A stretch of 64,000 bases of DNA from Scolanthus callimorphus (taxonomy: Eukaryota > Cnidaria > Anthozoa > Actiniaria > Edwardsiidae), in assembly GCA_033964015.1 (NCBI GenBank), contig CM066916.1:26491404-26555403 (forward strand). The letters are read 5' to 3'. Numbering within the stretch: position 1 is the stretch's first letter; each line of letters starts with the position of its first letter. The position numbers were made by a program, and so were the translations under genes. The notes beneath the pieces are model-generated. The model saw only the letters and a program-made list of their open reading frames with translations, did no database searches and had not been told where the DNA came from. This document shows, piece by piece, positions 44,422 through 57,665 of the stretch.

Positions 44422-45371
44422 AAGAGTGTGGCGCATAATTTGAACAGGTTCAATAGTCATTTGAGTTCAATAGTATAATTCATGTGATCAGCGAATTTTC
44501 ATGGCTAGTTTAATCGTTTCTTGATGATACCCTTGGTTAGTTGAGAACAATCAACAAAGATTTAAGATGGAGAAATGGCCTTGCTGGAATTTTAGTGGGC
44601 TCGGAGCATTCAATATAATTTACTTGTAAACTGAAATTAAACAGAATTTTCACTGGTGTTCTCGACAATCGCAAACGTGAATTATCAAGATTGACTTCAA
44701 AACATGCCCAATGCTTACCATAGAGAAACTTACCGTATGTGAAATGATTCAGGTTCTCCTTTAAAATGAGCAAGCAACCTCCAATTACGGGATGTAACAA
44801 GACAACATGGCTGCAATATTGACGAAGCTTGAGTTTCTTTGAACGTCCCTTGATAACAACTCGAACCTATTGCATGTTCCTTTCCATAGAATAGGCAGCA
44901 GAGACATAGATAAAATCCTTTAGGCGAATTCTGGAGTAATTCATTTCAATTTCGTTCCACATATCACGGTCAAATCCCGTAAACATTGAGCTGTCAAGAC
45001 CCTTCTCCGAGGCATGAGGGAGTTCAATAAATCTAAGCCACGCATGCGTATGCAAATGTCCCTGCTACTAAAGGTACCAGAAATCTGGCTGTTATATTTT
45101 TCCAAGTTAATTGCAGTATTTGATAAAGTAAACAAACGTATGATAACATAGTCACACAAGTCGGAAAACAGGTTTTTTTTTTCGGTTGCGCCTGGAACAA
45201 ATTGCGCGGACTTGAACTCCCGTCCAGTCCTCATCGTCGGCTTTGAAATATTACATAATCATAATACCATAAACGCACGCTCGAGACATTTTTTTAATTC
45301 TATTATTGATATGATATATTCTAATACTGTGAGTATTCAGCCTTCACGGGCTTATCTTTCTGTATTCATCA
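44422..45371. other. No recognisable feature
   Basis: Short overlapping ORFs up to 97 codons on the minus strand show no motif or splice support. Confidence 0.45.
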
Positions 45372-45630
45372 TAGAGCGGATTTCAGTTGACTGTCGAACG
45401 TAAATTAGATTTGCGTTTCCTATTGGCTAAGGTCTTGAATCTTTGTTTAGTCAGCCAATCAGAATGCGAAGAAAAACCAAACACACAGTGTCTCTTGTTT
45501 TCTCGGGTCATGTACGTCGTACTTACTCTTGTCCTCTGATTGGCCAATCGTTGCGTTTGTTTCGTTTCTGATTGGCTAAGTGTATTTAATTTGCGTTGAG
45601 TTTTCGATACTCAATCTGAAATCCGCTTTA
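45372..45630. mobile_element. tagagcRgatttc family element
   Basis: Ends tagagcggatttcagttgac and ctgaaatccgcttta, with an interior containing multiple attggct motifs. Confidence 0.75.
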
Positions 45631-46119
45631 TTAGTCGTGTCAGCAAAATCACTTTGATACGAGCATTAAAATCTTAACTGTAACATTTAAAACTATTTTA
45701 TACAGTAGCTAATAAAAATACGTTTTTATATAAACGATGAGTCCAATTTGTTTCCATATGTCTTTGGGAGGGTGTGTCAAGGAAGCACAAAACTGACTCT
45801 TTGAATGTATAAAAAGTGGCATGAATTGCGTCACATCACATACAAGAACTTGGCATGTCTTGTTGAATGGTTCTGACACAGCCCAAATACTTCTTTTCTT
45901 TTTACGCAAAGTTGTTGAAATTACATGCAGTACAGGTTCGACTCGGTAAGTCAAAGACAAAAACGGGATAAAACTTGCGCTCCATCTGGCCGTGTGCTCG
46001 ATATACATGGTCCTTCGAGCCGGATCACTTCAACATTCTAAACACAGCTTAAACATGATCAACAAACTGATAACACTGACCACTAAGATAAGAGAAAGGA
46101 TACTAAAGCTCGCTGGACA

Positions 46120-46290
46120 CTGTACGCGTCACATCTACTGATGGCCCACAGCCTCGTGTTGTTGGGACCCAATCATGGTCGAGCTCCTCGGGTTGGGCAA
46201 AAGCTGACCTACGTGGACCAACTGCAGTCCGGCGAGGAAATAAGAACACTGATGCTCCATAGACCATCGTGACAGGCCATCTCAAGCCGT
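46120..46290 (+). mobile_element. Short LINE-type C-terminal fragment
   Basis: One frame reads LVLLGPNHGRAPRVGQKLTY followed by VDQLQSGEEIRTLMLHRPS. This is the pattern (PkhG, RGRPklTYvDqL, LMlDRp.W) at the C-terminus of many non-LTR retrotransposon polyproteins. Only this tail remains. Confidence 0.6.
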
Positions 46291-46336
46291 CCCCGAAGAG
46301 ACTCGACCTGATAATGATGAACTTATCGGCGTCGAA

Positions 46337-46859
46337 CTAAAGCCCTGCCCAAACGAAACGCAAGTTCAGGTAAATGGACTTAAGTTGTGTCTTGGACGGA
46401 CTTGCGTTCATTTGCGTTGAGGTGGCCAAACGAGAAGCAATTACAAACGAGATGCAAGTTTTGATGTATGTGTTTTTTGTGTTCTGCTCCTTTGCGCGCT
46501 CTCAAGCTAATCTTTTTCTCGTTAAAGAAGACGAGAGAAATTAGCAAAACATATTACTTTCTTATAAATAACAGCTTGAAATATAAGCGGTTTGGTAATA
46601 ATTAGTTTTGAAAACGAAAAAAACTGGAAACAATAACTTGCGTATATTTGCGATGTGGTGGCCAAACAGACGCAAGTTGTCCCAAGTTGCATAAGCATTT
46701 GAAAATGTTCAAATTGCCAGACGCAAGTGAACACAAGTCATTACAAGTCCGCGCCGGTCATCGCAACTTGGTGGCCAAACGGCACGACAGACGATGCTGG
46801 TAGCAAAAGTGCGCCGATTCGCACTATGACCTTGTGTTTCGTTTGGCCAGGGCTTTAGT
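46337..46859. mobile_element. TIR element next to the duplicated CUE exon
   Basis: Ends ctaaagccctgcccaaacga and the complement tcgtttggccagggctttag. Internal gtggccaaac/acgcaagt blocks recur. gtcga lies close to both ends. Confidence 0.8.
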
Positions 46860-46891
46860 CTGTCGAGTAACTTCCCATCCTTGACGAGCAG

Positions 46892-47038
46892 CACTTCATG
46901 TAAGATCAACAAACTCCGCTTGTGAATGCGCACTAGGGGCATCAAGCAGCATCATTACAGCATGATCCACGTTACCACCAGACGAGGAAAGAGCGCGCAC
47001 GACCGCGGCACGACTACAGTCTGGAATTACTTCCTGCA
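46892..47038 (-). pseudogene. Tandem copy of the CUE-coding 3' end of the MUS81-like gene
   Basis: Directly downstream of the stop at 47045 lies a near-identical second copy of the last ~147 bp of coding sequence (offset 149 bp). It encodes VQEVIPDCSRAAVV onward to a second VDLT and stop, with only a few substitutions. Because it follows a stop codon and is offset by a non-multiple of three, it is not an in-frame second domain. It is probably 3' UTR in the mature transcript. Confidence 0.9.
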
Positions 47039-47044
47039 CACACT

Positions 47045-50000
47045 TCATGTAAGATCAACAAACTCCGCTCGTGAATGCGCACTAGGGGCATCAAGCAGCA
47101 TCATTACAGCATGATCCACGTTACCACCAGACGAGGAAAGAGCGCGCACGACCGCGGCACGACTACAGTCGGGAATTACCTCCCGTACAGCGCGAATTTT
47201 GTCTTCATCTTCTCGCACGATGGATGAGACCTCCGCTTTCACGCAATGAGGGGTACCACCTTTGCTTGGAAATGAAGAGGGAGATGATGACACCCGGGAC
47301 GGAGCAAATCTAGAACGCCCGGGGTTCAAAACGTGGTCTTTAACGTCGCTTTCGTTCCAGGAATATCTGGAAGATTTGTCTCTGTTATTTTGAAAATCCT
47401 TGTGTTCATATTCTGCATCAAAACACTTCAAATAATCGCGATTTGAAGATGCTCCCGAATGCGATGGGCTGGGTTGATCGAATACCGACTCCAGCAAATC
47501 GTCTCCTTGGGACTCTGGGAAACCCAAGCCATATCCTGACTCTATGCGTGCTTTCTTCTCAGTACATTCGTCAAATAAATCATCGACATCTATAGCTTGG
47601 TAGGGCGCTCGTTTTCTAGATGCAGGGCTGGTATAATCTCTTTCTGACGCTGTGGTCATCTTTGGAGTAGTTGAATATGCTGAGTTTGGTGCACTACGCA
47701 TGAATGTCTCTGATTGACGATTCTTTGATGATGAGCTATACGGAAAGGTCTCACCCTTGAATTCCTTTGAGGGTGAATCGAAATCCTCCTCAAGCCAGTT
47801 TGAATAAGACGTGCTTGAGGAGTTAACTGAGGTTGCACTTCGCGCAGATGTCGCTGACTTGTCATATTTTGTTGAACACAAAGCCAAATCGCTTTTCCGT
47901 TTTGGAGGTGAGTTGAATTCATCATATCGCATGGTAGAAGTGGCGGAAGAGCGCCCTTTGGCGCTATAAGAATTAACCGAACTTGAAGAGGGGCTTGGTT
48001 TAGTTGTTTTTAAGTCTGGCAGCTTGTGAAGCCCAGTTGAAGTACAAGATCGATTGCTGTGAATAAGCCGAAGAGTGTCGAAATCGCCGAGAGTAACCCT
48101 GTTGGGTAACGGAAACGATGCTAAAACATTGAAATGCAAAACACACTAAGTCTAGCAGACAGATAGGCAGGAAAGCCAGCCGAAGAGGTAGTATTTTTCA
48201 CCATTTGCTGCTCACGCAAGCAAAGCATAACCTAACTTTGTGTTTCCGTGAGCTTTACGTTGCAAACATCTTCAGATTCCTTTAAGTGGATACTTTTGTT
48301 AGGTCTGCACATACACTTGTGCACTCGGTCAAGTGAGAAAAATTGCACATTTGTAACCACCCAAAGGAATCATCACATGATTTGAATTGGGTGGCAACAA
48401 GATGTAAACAACGTCAGACGATTTGGTCTATTATTTGATATGAACTTTGACGATTTCAGGCAACAATGATATTTGCAAACTATGGAGCATGGTTGAATGG
48501 TTCGACAAGCAACATCAATTGAAAAAGATGGTACTAATATAGATAATATAGACAATATTAAACTAGCTGATACCCGGGAAAAATCAACGGAGGGTAAAAA
48601 CGGCTTTACCTCGTGTTTTTAACACACTTCTCGGTGTTTGGAAATTAAACTTTTTCGTCGCCAAAATACAAAAATTTAGTCGCCACATAAACGTGGATCT
48701 CAGCTGAACTCAGATAGATGGGGTGCCATTTGGCGACTAGCTCTAAACTTGTGTCCGCCAACTCCCAAAATTTAGTCGCCATTGGCGACCATATGGTCTG
48801 TGTTGGGGTTTATGAAACACGCTGTCTCGTGTCTGATATATTTGGGAAGATGCCTGTGTTCCCCGGCTGGACGCACAGATTTCTAGCTTTTTTTCACAAG
48901 TTTGCCAACTCCTCTAGATCTCACTTTACTAGAGGATGAATTTTGTTTGGTGATGTAGCGGGCGGCCTCAGAGGGGTTCGACGCAGTCGCTTTTCGCCTT
49001 ATGGTATCAATATGTCGATTCACAAAGAAAATCGCTCTCGATACTCACCGTCGCTGTAAGTCTGCCGTGATTGTAGCCAGGTATTCGACAGAAATTTCAA
49101 TGTTTTCAGTCTGTATCAGCATAAAGTCCGTGTTGTTACGGAGCTCTTCTATCGCCACCTGAAAATAAACGGGTATCCGACAAGTTAGGTCTGGATAAAG
49201 GAACAAGTCGATTGCCTATAAATTAGCATTAACTACATTGAAATTCCAAAAGTCAGCAATGTAGATAGATTACATACTGATAACTGCGAAAGTTGCAGCC
49301 CGCCTGGGGAATAATTAACCATTATCCTGCGAGATTGCGCAGAATATCGTCTGATACTTAGCCGACGAGGGACGAAGTCCCGAGTTGGCTAAAATCAGAC
49401 GATATTCTGCAAAATCGAGCAGGATAATGGTTTTATTATTCAGCACATCGATAGCACAAAACCCCCCGAAAAAAGTGACTTTTGTGTATTATTTACGAGC
49501 TCAAAACATAACATTTTCCTCAGAGACGGATATCGCAGGATAGCTGTCATGTACAGAAGATAGCTATTGGCGTTCCAATGACCATATTTGGGCAGTGCAT
49601 CGATGTGCTGAATAATAATTAGAGTTATCCTGTTCATTCTCTTGCGCTTGGCATTTGATGTCGCGGGGGTGGGGAATTCGTCGTGAAAAAATGCGAACAA
49701 ACCTGTAGCTGTTGGACGCTTGGGTTGCCACACTTCCCTACACCATTACAACCATCCATACACGAGACTCGATACGCCTCCGGGGTGGACTCCAGGATGT
49801 ACTGCAGGCTCACCTCATCTGTCAAAATCCCAAACCCTGACCTGGGGTAGAAAACCAAATATGGAAATGAAGCCATCCGTTGCTAGGTATTAAGTTCACC
49901 GCCTCCCCTGCCTCGTACTCAGGCACATCCAGCGGTTTTGTAATAACGACAGCGCCCCTCCCCGACTACAAAAAACTGCAGCCTAGCCTCTCGAATAGGT

Positions 50001-53000
50001 CACCCGTTATCTACAATATTGAGCTTCAAGGACTTGTGCATGTTTTATGCAAAACTATCTGGTCTAAACGCTTATGCGCTTAGCAAAGTAAAAAACACTT
50101 GCTATTTAAATTAGTATTATTATCATCATTTTATTAAATAATTATTATCTATTATAAGTAGTAGTAAAAGTAAAGGGAGAAGAGTGTTTGGAGAGAAATT
50201 CCAAAAGCAGAAAAACTTTAGAAACTCTTACCGCCAGTCCAGCATTCTGTCCTTCTGTCGAATGTACCTGCCATCCTTTATGCTCTCGGCTAGATCATCT
50301 ACAACACAAAAACAGGTACCGTAATGAATAAACCAGGGCACGAAGTACCCACTTTTGAATAAAAGTATTCTAGCCTGCGGGCCGGCTCTCTGGTGGTTTT
50401 TTTCCCCCGGGGGAGGGGGGGGGGACTCTAAGGTTAAAATGCTAGGGGTGACCGTCGGGAAACTCGAATTTTGACCCTAAACTAAATACCTGGTCGGAAA
50501 AAATTTCCACCCTAAAAATACCCCACAGTCTGAAAATACCCTTAAAAATACCACCAATTTTGACAGATTAAATTTTATTCTGGCCGTTTATTAGATATAC
50601 ATCAAAATTATCCTCTCGAGTTTCAAATACACTATCATTCTTTCAAATATTTTGGACCTATGTATCACCAGGTTTTCTTCAGCGTACCTTATTTGCGTGA
50701 GAACCCCCTAAAAAATACCTATTTTTCTTACCATACCGTATTTTATTTTCGAACCCCTAAAAATACCAGACCGCCGATTTCAACCCCTAAAAAATACGAC
50801 GGTCACCCCTAGCATTCCAATAGAGGGAGTCCCCCCCCCCCGGGGTTTTTTCGGATATTTTTGAATTTTTTGGCGCGCGGGATTTCCGCAGGCTACTAGT
50901 AGTTTCTCCCCCTCCATACACGTTTTCAGGCTGCATTAGGAAAGCGCAACCTTGACCGACGACCGGTTAGCGCAGTGGTAGAGCGCCGGGCTTATGTTCG
51001 GGAGGTTGGGAGTTCAAACCCTGGCCGGGCCAACACTCAGGGTCTTTTCTAATAATTGAGGAGAAGGTGCTGCCTTTGCTCTAACATCTGCAAATGGTTA
51101 GACCTTCGCGTCTTCTCGGATAAGGACGTTAAACCGTAGGCCCCGTCTCTCACATACACTACACTAACCTGAACCAGAGGGACGTTAAAGAACCACTAGG
51201 ACCGTCGGAAGTTGCCCAACCTCAGTGTCACAGAACTCACAATACTAACGCACACTCATGTTTATAAAGCTGGTTCTTATAGGATGAGTTATCTGTTAAT
51301 GTAAAGCGCTTTGAGCGATGATAAAAGCGCTATATAAGCAATTTATTATATATTATTATTATAAATTGCTGCAGCACAGCTTACAATCATAATACACCAC
51401 GGGTTATGCATTGGGTCAGGTGCAACCTTGACTGGCCAAAGTACAAAAGGTACTGGCCAAAGTACAAAAGGTGTTGAAAATAAACTTACACACTATGTAG
51501 TTTGCATTAATGTGAATGTGATATTTAATATGAATGTGATTACTATGTTTATCAATACAGCTCCCCGTGCCATCAATAGGATGTCAGTAAATTTCCTTGA
51601 TTTTATTTCTATTTCCATCCCACAATATTATAGATAAATTCATCACATCACGAGTGAATTCCACAGTAATGTCACGTGAAAAACAACATTGCATAAGTCG
51701 TGAAGTGACAAGTGCGATATCATTTTGAAATTTAACATGGAATTTTCAGGAGTCGAGTGATGAATTTTTCTTGAATTCCATAGCAAAGATTTGATATTAT
51801 TTTAGTCAATGATTCGAGCTTTGTCCCTTCTTTGCGTGCGGGTAACCTGTTATTTTGTTGAATTCAGCTTTCAACCATAATTGAATGCCAATTAACATGC
51901 ACTTAAGACTTACGCGATGGGATTCTACATTATATTACTAAACTATGTAGCTGTATGCTTATCTTCAACACCTTTTGAACTTTCGCTGCCTGTGTAAATA
52001 CCTGCTCTTTTCCGCTCGACTATGATGGGTAATGTCACCTCTTTCCCTTTTTGGCGCCAAACCCATTGATAATCCCCACAGGGGAGGGCACAGGTCTTGT
52101 GTGTGACTCCCCAGTCCTTCAGTCGCCTGCTCAACTGGGATGATCAGAGGAAAGAAAGAAAAAACACTCCTGGTGAGTGAATTCTTTTGGAATTGTACTA
52201 TTCAGTAAAAGTGGGACTATGACTAAATATTTTAGACCCCTTATCTCAGAAAATGTTTTGAGGACAATAAGACTTCAGCCTGGGGCCAGAGCAGTCACAG
52301 ATGCTTGGAGAATGTTACCTACCAAGAGCTTGAAATCACTGCCTTTCATCGGACATTGTCCAATCAAAATCGCCAAATGACCAACCAATTTTCAGACAAC
52401 CAAGAAAAAGGTTTTAATGGAGTGGACATTATGTCCAATCGAGTAAGAAAAAATGATTTCAAGCATCTACTGTACCTACCTCTCCCAGTCGCACGCCATC
52501 ACCTCCAAGCTCATGATTATCAACCAGCATCACAACTCTGTATGAAACAGAAAAAAATACTGACCATGCTGCATAGGTGTCATCAGGATTTGTCAAGGGG
52601 GAGGTTGGTTATCCTTAGGAACATTTGACTAGGATCTACTAAGGCCCTAAGTAGCCTAGACTTTCTCGAAGTCCTTTAAACAATGTGCTTGGTTGGGTTG
52701 TGCACTCGCTTCTAGTCGCTTTGTGACTTTGTGATTTTTCCTGAAATTATGCGCGATTACGCGGGATTATGCACATTATGTTGAGAAAGCCAAATTATGT
52801 GTTTCCGCACCAGCGCATCAAACCACGGGCCCTGTCTCAGCTTGCTTGCTTGCTTTTGTTAGTATCCTATCTTTAGAGAGGTCGACTTGTGGCAAGTAAG
52901 TAGCCCTGGAATGTCTGGCTGGACACACTTTTTGTTCATACCTTTTTTGCTTGATGCACTCTTATATACTATTTTTACATCTAAAAGGGCATCATTCACA

Positions 53001-56000
53001 CCTGCTTAGTATAGTGACCCTGATCCAAACACCTAGTTCCCTTCATGGTGGGCACAATTCTTTTCTGAATGCATTGAAAGTTTACTTCTATGATAGGGAG
53101 TCCAGCTTACCCATCAGTCCCTGTGTCAGAACTATACAATGGGCCATGATGTTCAACTGTGCCTGACTTCACTGGGCTTGCTGAACCAGAGTTCTTGTAC
53201 TGCTTATCAGTTTGGACTTTTTAGAGGGTGTTTTACCACTTGCTGGTAAAGCGGGCCTCACTCTAGGTGGTGGGATGTGTTCACCTACAGTACATCAGTG
53301 AAAAATAAGTTGATTATTTATATTCCTAAGTAAAAGCCTGAGGTGTGCTGGGCACAGCTTAACCTTTTTCAAGAAGTTCCATTGGTGCCTAAAAACATTA
53401 CATAAAAGCATAAAAGTTCAAGTTTGGCTTCCATAATAGAAATTTGTCCCCTTGTTTTTTCCCCATGTTGAGAAGGGCATTTTTTTAAAACCTACAGGCT
53501 AGCCAGGCAACTACATATAAATAGTGCCAATCACATGTCTTTGAAAAAATGTTGGGCCTTGCTAACAGCTGGCATACCTCTTACTCGACGAGCTACCTCC
53601 TCTCCATCTGGCAATAATTCATAAACTGGATTTTTCCCTACAAATAGAGAATGTTTTAACTAATGTAGAAGAAGGTAGGAGCATTAAAAACAAATCAATA
53701 CCTCTGGTCTTCTTTTTAATGTATCCTCTGCTTATCAGAACATTAATTCGCCACCAAGCAGGGCACATCACTGTGGAAGCAAAAATTCAAGATAGGTTAG
53801 TTGGGCTAAACAGGAGTGCAGCCTTGGGGTCTAAAAAAATATGTTGAGCATTGAGCTCTTAGGGAGGGGACTACACTGTCTGCCCTCTCTCAGGGTGGGG
53901 GACTTGGAGGGTTCAGGGGGGAGGACTTCCCCTCTGCCTTTCCTCTGGGGTAGGGGACCTTGGAGGCTCTGAATGGAGGACTTTCCTCTTTGCCTTCCCC
54001 CTGGGTATAAGTTCATGAAATATTATCATTTTCATTTTTTATTTATCTCATGCATACAATTTCATTTCACCTCCGATTCTCAGATCATGCAGAACGTGCA
54101 AACAAACAAACAATCAGGCAGGCAGGTAAGCAAACAAACGGCTGGGGAGATGAGGTCATTTTAAAAACAAAACATTTTAGAATGTAAAAAGCAGTGAACC
54201 ATCTTAAATTATGATTCACTTGGCAATAATCATTCTTGGCTTGCATGTGACATCATTGGCAGCCATGTTAATGATTTTATTCCCATAGGTACCTCAAAAA
54301 TGATACTAAATACACACCAGGAGTTCCATCTGATGAAGGCTTTATACTGTTAAACTTCTCATCACAAATGTCGCTGCAAGCTTTTTTCAAGTCATCCTCT
54401 AGAACTAGAGGTTTTCCACCCTCAGATGAGCTGTAAAATCAGAGAGCACTTAAGTTAAATATCCTGTATTTACAGCTTAAGTTGTTGTTTCATGTTACAC
54501 ATTTTTACAAGTCATTGCTTCTGGTTTGGTGCAGCTGCCTCGATATATTGTGATCAATGGGTTGAGGCAATATTATTGCCCGTCCCTTTTAGGAATGGTA
54601 TTATATAACAAAGGTTATAATTTGCTAATCCAACAACAATGCCCTGAGAAAATGCTCCAATAGCAATGCTTCTTACATCTTGCCTAGTGTCCAGAACAAG
54701 TTGTTGTTTTGAATTGTACTCGAGTGGCAAAAAATGTGAGCTAAATTTTCAGGTTTACCTTGTTTTAGGCAAGTAAATTACTCGAAAAGCCGAAACGAGT
54801 TTCAAATATGCTGTGTCATTATCATAGCAAATTCTTATGGATTTTGCAGGATTTTGCGTGCTTTGGTATATTTCATGGATTTGATTTACCCAAATTTCGT
54901 AGGTTCACGTCACCCCTAAACAACGTAGTCATCTTGCTATCATTACAGCTAAATTCCCAACTGATCGTGTGAGAGGTAGCCTGCGTAGCTGGCGGTTTAG
55001 TGGGGTTTTAGCAGGTTTTTATCCGCGAAATCTTCGATAGAAATGTTCGGTAGTTTGCTTGTTGTTCGATGAGATGGCCGCGCGAGCGCTGGGGCATAGT
55101 GCGCCTGGTTAAAAAATGCGCCCTAGCTCCCCGCCCACCCTCCCCCTATGTGAGAGGCAGAACGCACACTTTTGCTTTTCGGCACAAAGAGAAGTTTATT
55201 ATCAAGATCAAATACAAAGTCGAATCTACAAACAATAAACATCTCTGCCACCCTATACAAGATATATCCCCGGGTGGGAGGGCGGGAATAAAATTTTAAG
55301 AAGTTCACGCTATTTGCTGTTGTATCTCTGACTCTACTCTACCTAACTTAAACTAATGAGCATGCCCCTTTTATATGCATGTGACGTCACACGTCAGTCA
55401 GGCAATTAATCCCTTTGAGCATGTGCCCAAAGTGAAGAAATTCCCAACTGATCATGTGAGAGGCAGAACGCACACTTTTCGCTTTTTGGCACAAAGAGAA
55501 GTTTATTATCAAGATCAAATACAAAGTCGAATCTACAAACAATAAACATCTCTGCCACCCTATACAAGATATATCCCCGGGTGGGAGGGCGGGAATAAAA
55601 TTTTAAGAAGTTCACGCTATTTGCTGTTGTATCTCTGACTCTACTCTACCTAACTTAAACTAATGAGCATGCCCCTTTTATACGCATGTGACGTCACACG
55701 TCAGTCAGGCAATTAATCCCTTTGAGCATGTGCCCAAAGTGAAGAAATTCCCAACTGATCATGTGAGAGGCAGAACGCACACTTTTCGCTTTTTGGCACA
55801 AAGAGAAGTTTATTATCAAGATCAAATACAAAGTCAAATCTACCAACAATAAACCTCTCTGCCACCAAACCTCGCAGCCAACATTACTGCAATTTTCATA
55901 ATTCTGCGAGCTCCTACTTTAGATTTCCAAATGCCAAACTATGTTTTGACTTCCGTCCATCAAACTTTTTAAGACAGATGCATGGATTTTTCTAAGTTTC

Positions 56001-57628
56001 ATTTGCATTTTATGGTGGAAAAATTGGTTTGAAGCCTAGCTTGTTCTTTTTTTGTTCAAATAACCTCTGAAAACCTGCACAAAATCACCTAGAGCGGTTC
56101 ACTTATTTGACTGATGGAAGCCAAACATTGGTTTGCTAGTTGGCGCAGAGTTTGCATGAAAATTGCAGTAAGAAAATTTAGCAAGAGGTCATACGTTTTT
56201 ACAACACTTATTTGAAAGATAATAAGCTGTTTACTAGTCATGATTTGCCACCCTTACCCTCTACCACAGAAAACTACAACACATTATCCAGGGACTCAAG
56301 AAAAAAAAACATTTAAAAAAAATAATGACCCATGCTTTCAACATACCCAAGGGCTTCACTTTCATTGAGAAGAGCAACAAGCAAGCCAGATCCAGTGCTG
56401 ATGTGTCTACCTAAAACCAGAAATGTTCACTGTATTAGCTAGTCTCACGTCTACTCTAAAGCTATAGGTACTGTAAGTCAAAATTCTTGTCACCCAAGAT
56501 CTTAACTACACATTGTATAGTTAGCTGTGGTGTAGTTCAGCTCTTGGTGGCAAAACTAGAGGAACCACCCTCTAGAAGTTCTGCAAATCCGGGCGGGTGG
56601 GGGGGGGGGGGGATGAACTCCCATATTTTTGGGGTGGGGGTGCTCGTCATACCTTTTGGGGTTTAAAATCGGGCCTCTGGTGCCTATTAGGGGGTGAACA
56701 TCGAAAACTTGTAATTTTTTCCATATCGGTACCTGTTAGAGGAATTCTCACTTGTTGGTAGTCTGAATTTCAGGCGTATTTTCCTTCGTAAAAAATACCA
56801 GGAGAAATTACGAGGGAAAATATGTCTTGTTTGTACCTTTTAGGGGTCAAAATCAACTCAGTGACACCATGTTTGGTACATTTTAGGGGGAAAATCAAAA
56901 GTTCCCGATGACCACCCCGCCCTCCCTCCGAGTCCCTCCCTCGGGCTGCAAATAAGCAGGGTTTGCAACCTGCCCTTGGATGTATGTTTTTTATGTGATT
57001 AGTTTATATTTTTTAATGAGCACTGTACTACCAGTAAATTCAAAAGTATTATGCACATACCTGGTAAAGGTGGCTCGTCACTAATCCAATTGTCTTTCAA
57101 AATCTGGTCCAAACGGGCCCTTATTGTGGGTCCAATCTGTAAAATTCAGAGCTCGCTCAATTTGACTTTGTCTTTTAGGATATACAGGTAATAAGGTAAC
57201 AGGTAAAAGTTCTTGTTTGGAAATCACAAAATGTTTGCCCTGCTTTTTCATCCAGTACCACAAGTGTGGTGCAAAAAAAAGGCAAAAAGAGAAACAGCTG
57301 AAATTAGTTGATTAAAGTAGCTTGCACTATGGAACATGGGAAAGTCAAACATTGGAGTACCATATATGGATCAAGGGGATCAAACAAATCTGATGTTCCA
57401 TCTCATCCCCAGAGCCTCATGTGCGTGCCATGGCTCTGGCATTAGACAATTATGAGGCAAATCTCATTGGCTCCCTAAACAATGGTTAACCAGGAAAATA
57501 AAGACAAAAATATGGTCCCAGATTCTGGTATCAAAATGTAGGAGGCTGAGAAGGTCCTGATGTTTGTCCAAGGATAAGGTATTATTGCCAAGGCCCAGGG
57601 GTGTACTCGGATATAAAAATGATGGGGT

Positions 57629-57665
<37 letters not shown>

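Noticed and set aside
47656..47925. 89-codon minus-strand ORF
   Set aside because: Alternative frame inside the MUS81-like terminal exon.
48118..48139. ATG at 48139 as the start of a separate single-exon gene ending at 47045
   Set aside because: The upstream exon at 49158-49049 joins in phase at the acceptor before 48098 and continues MUS81 homology, so the ATG lies in an intron.
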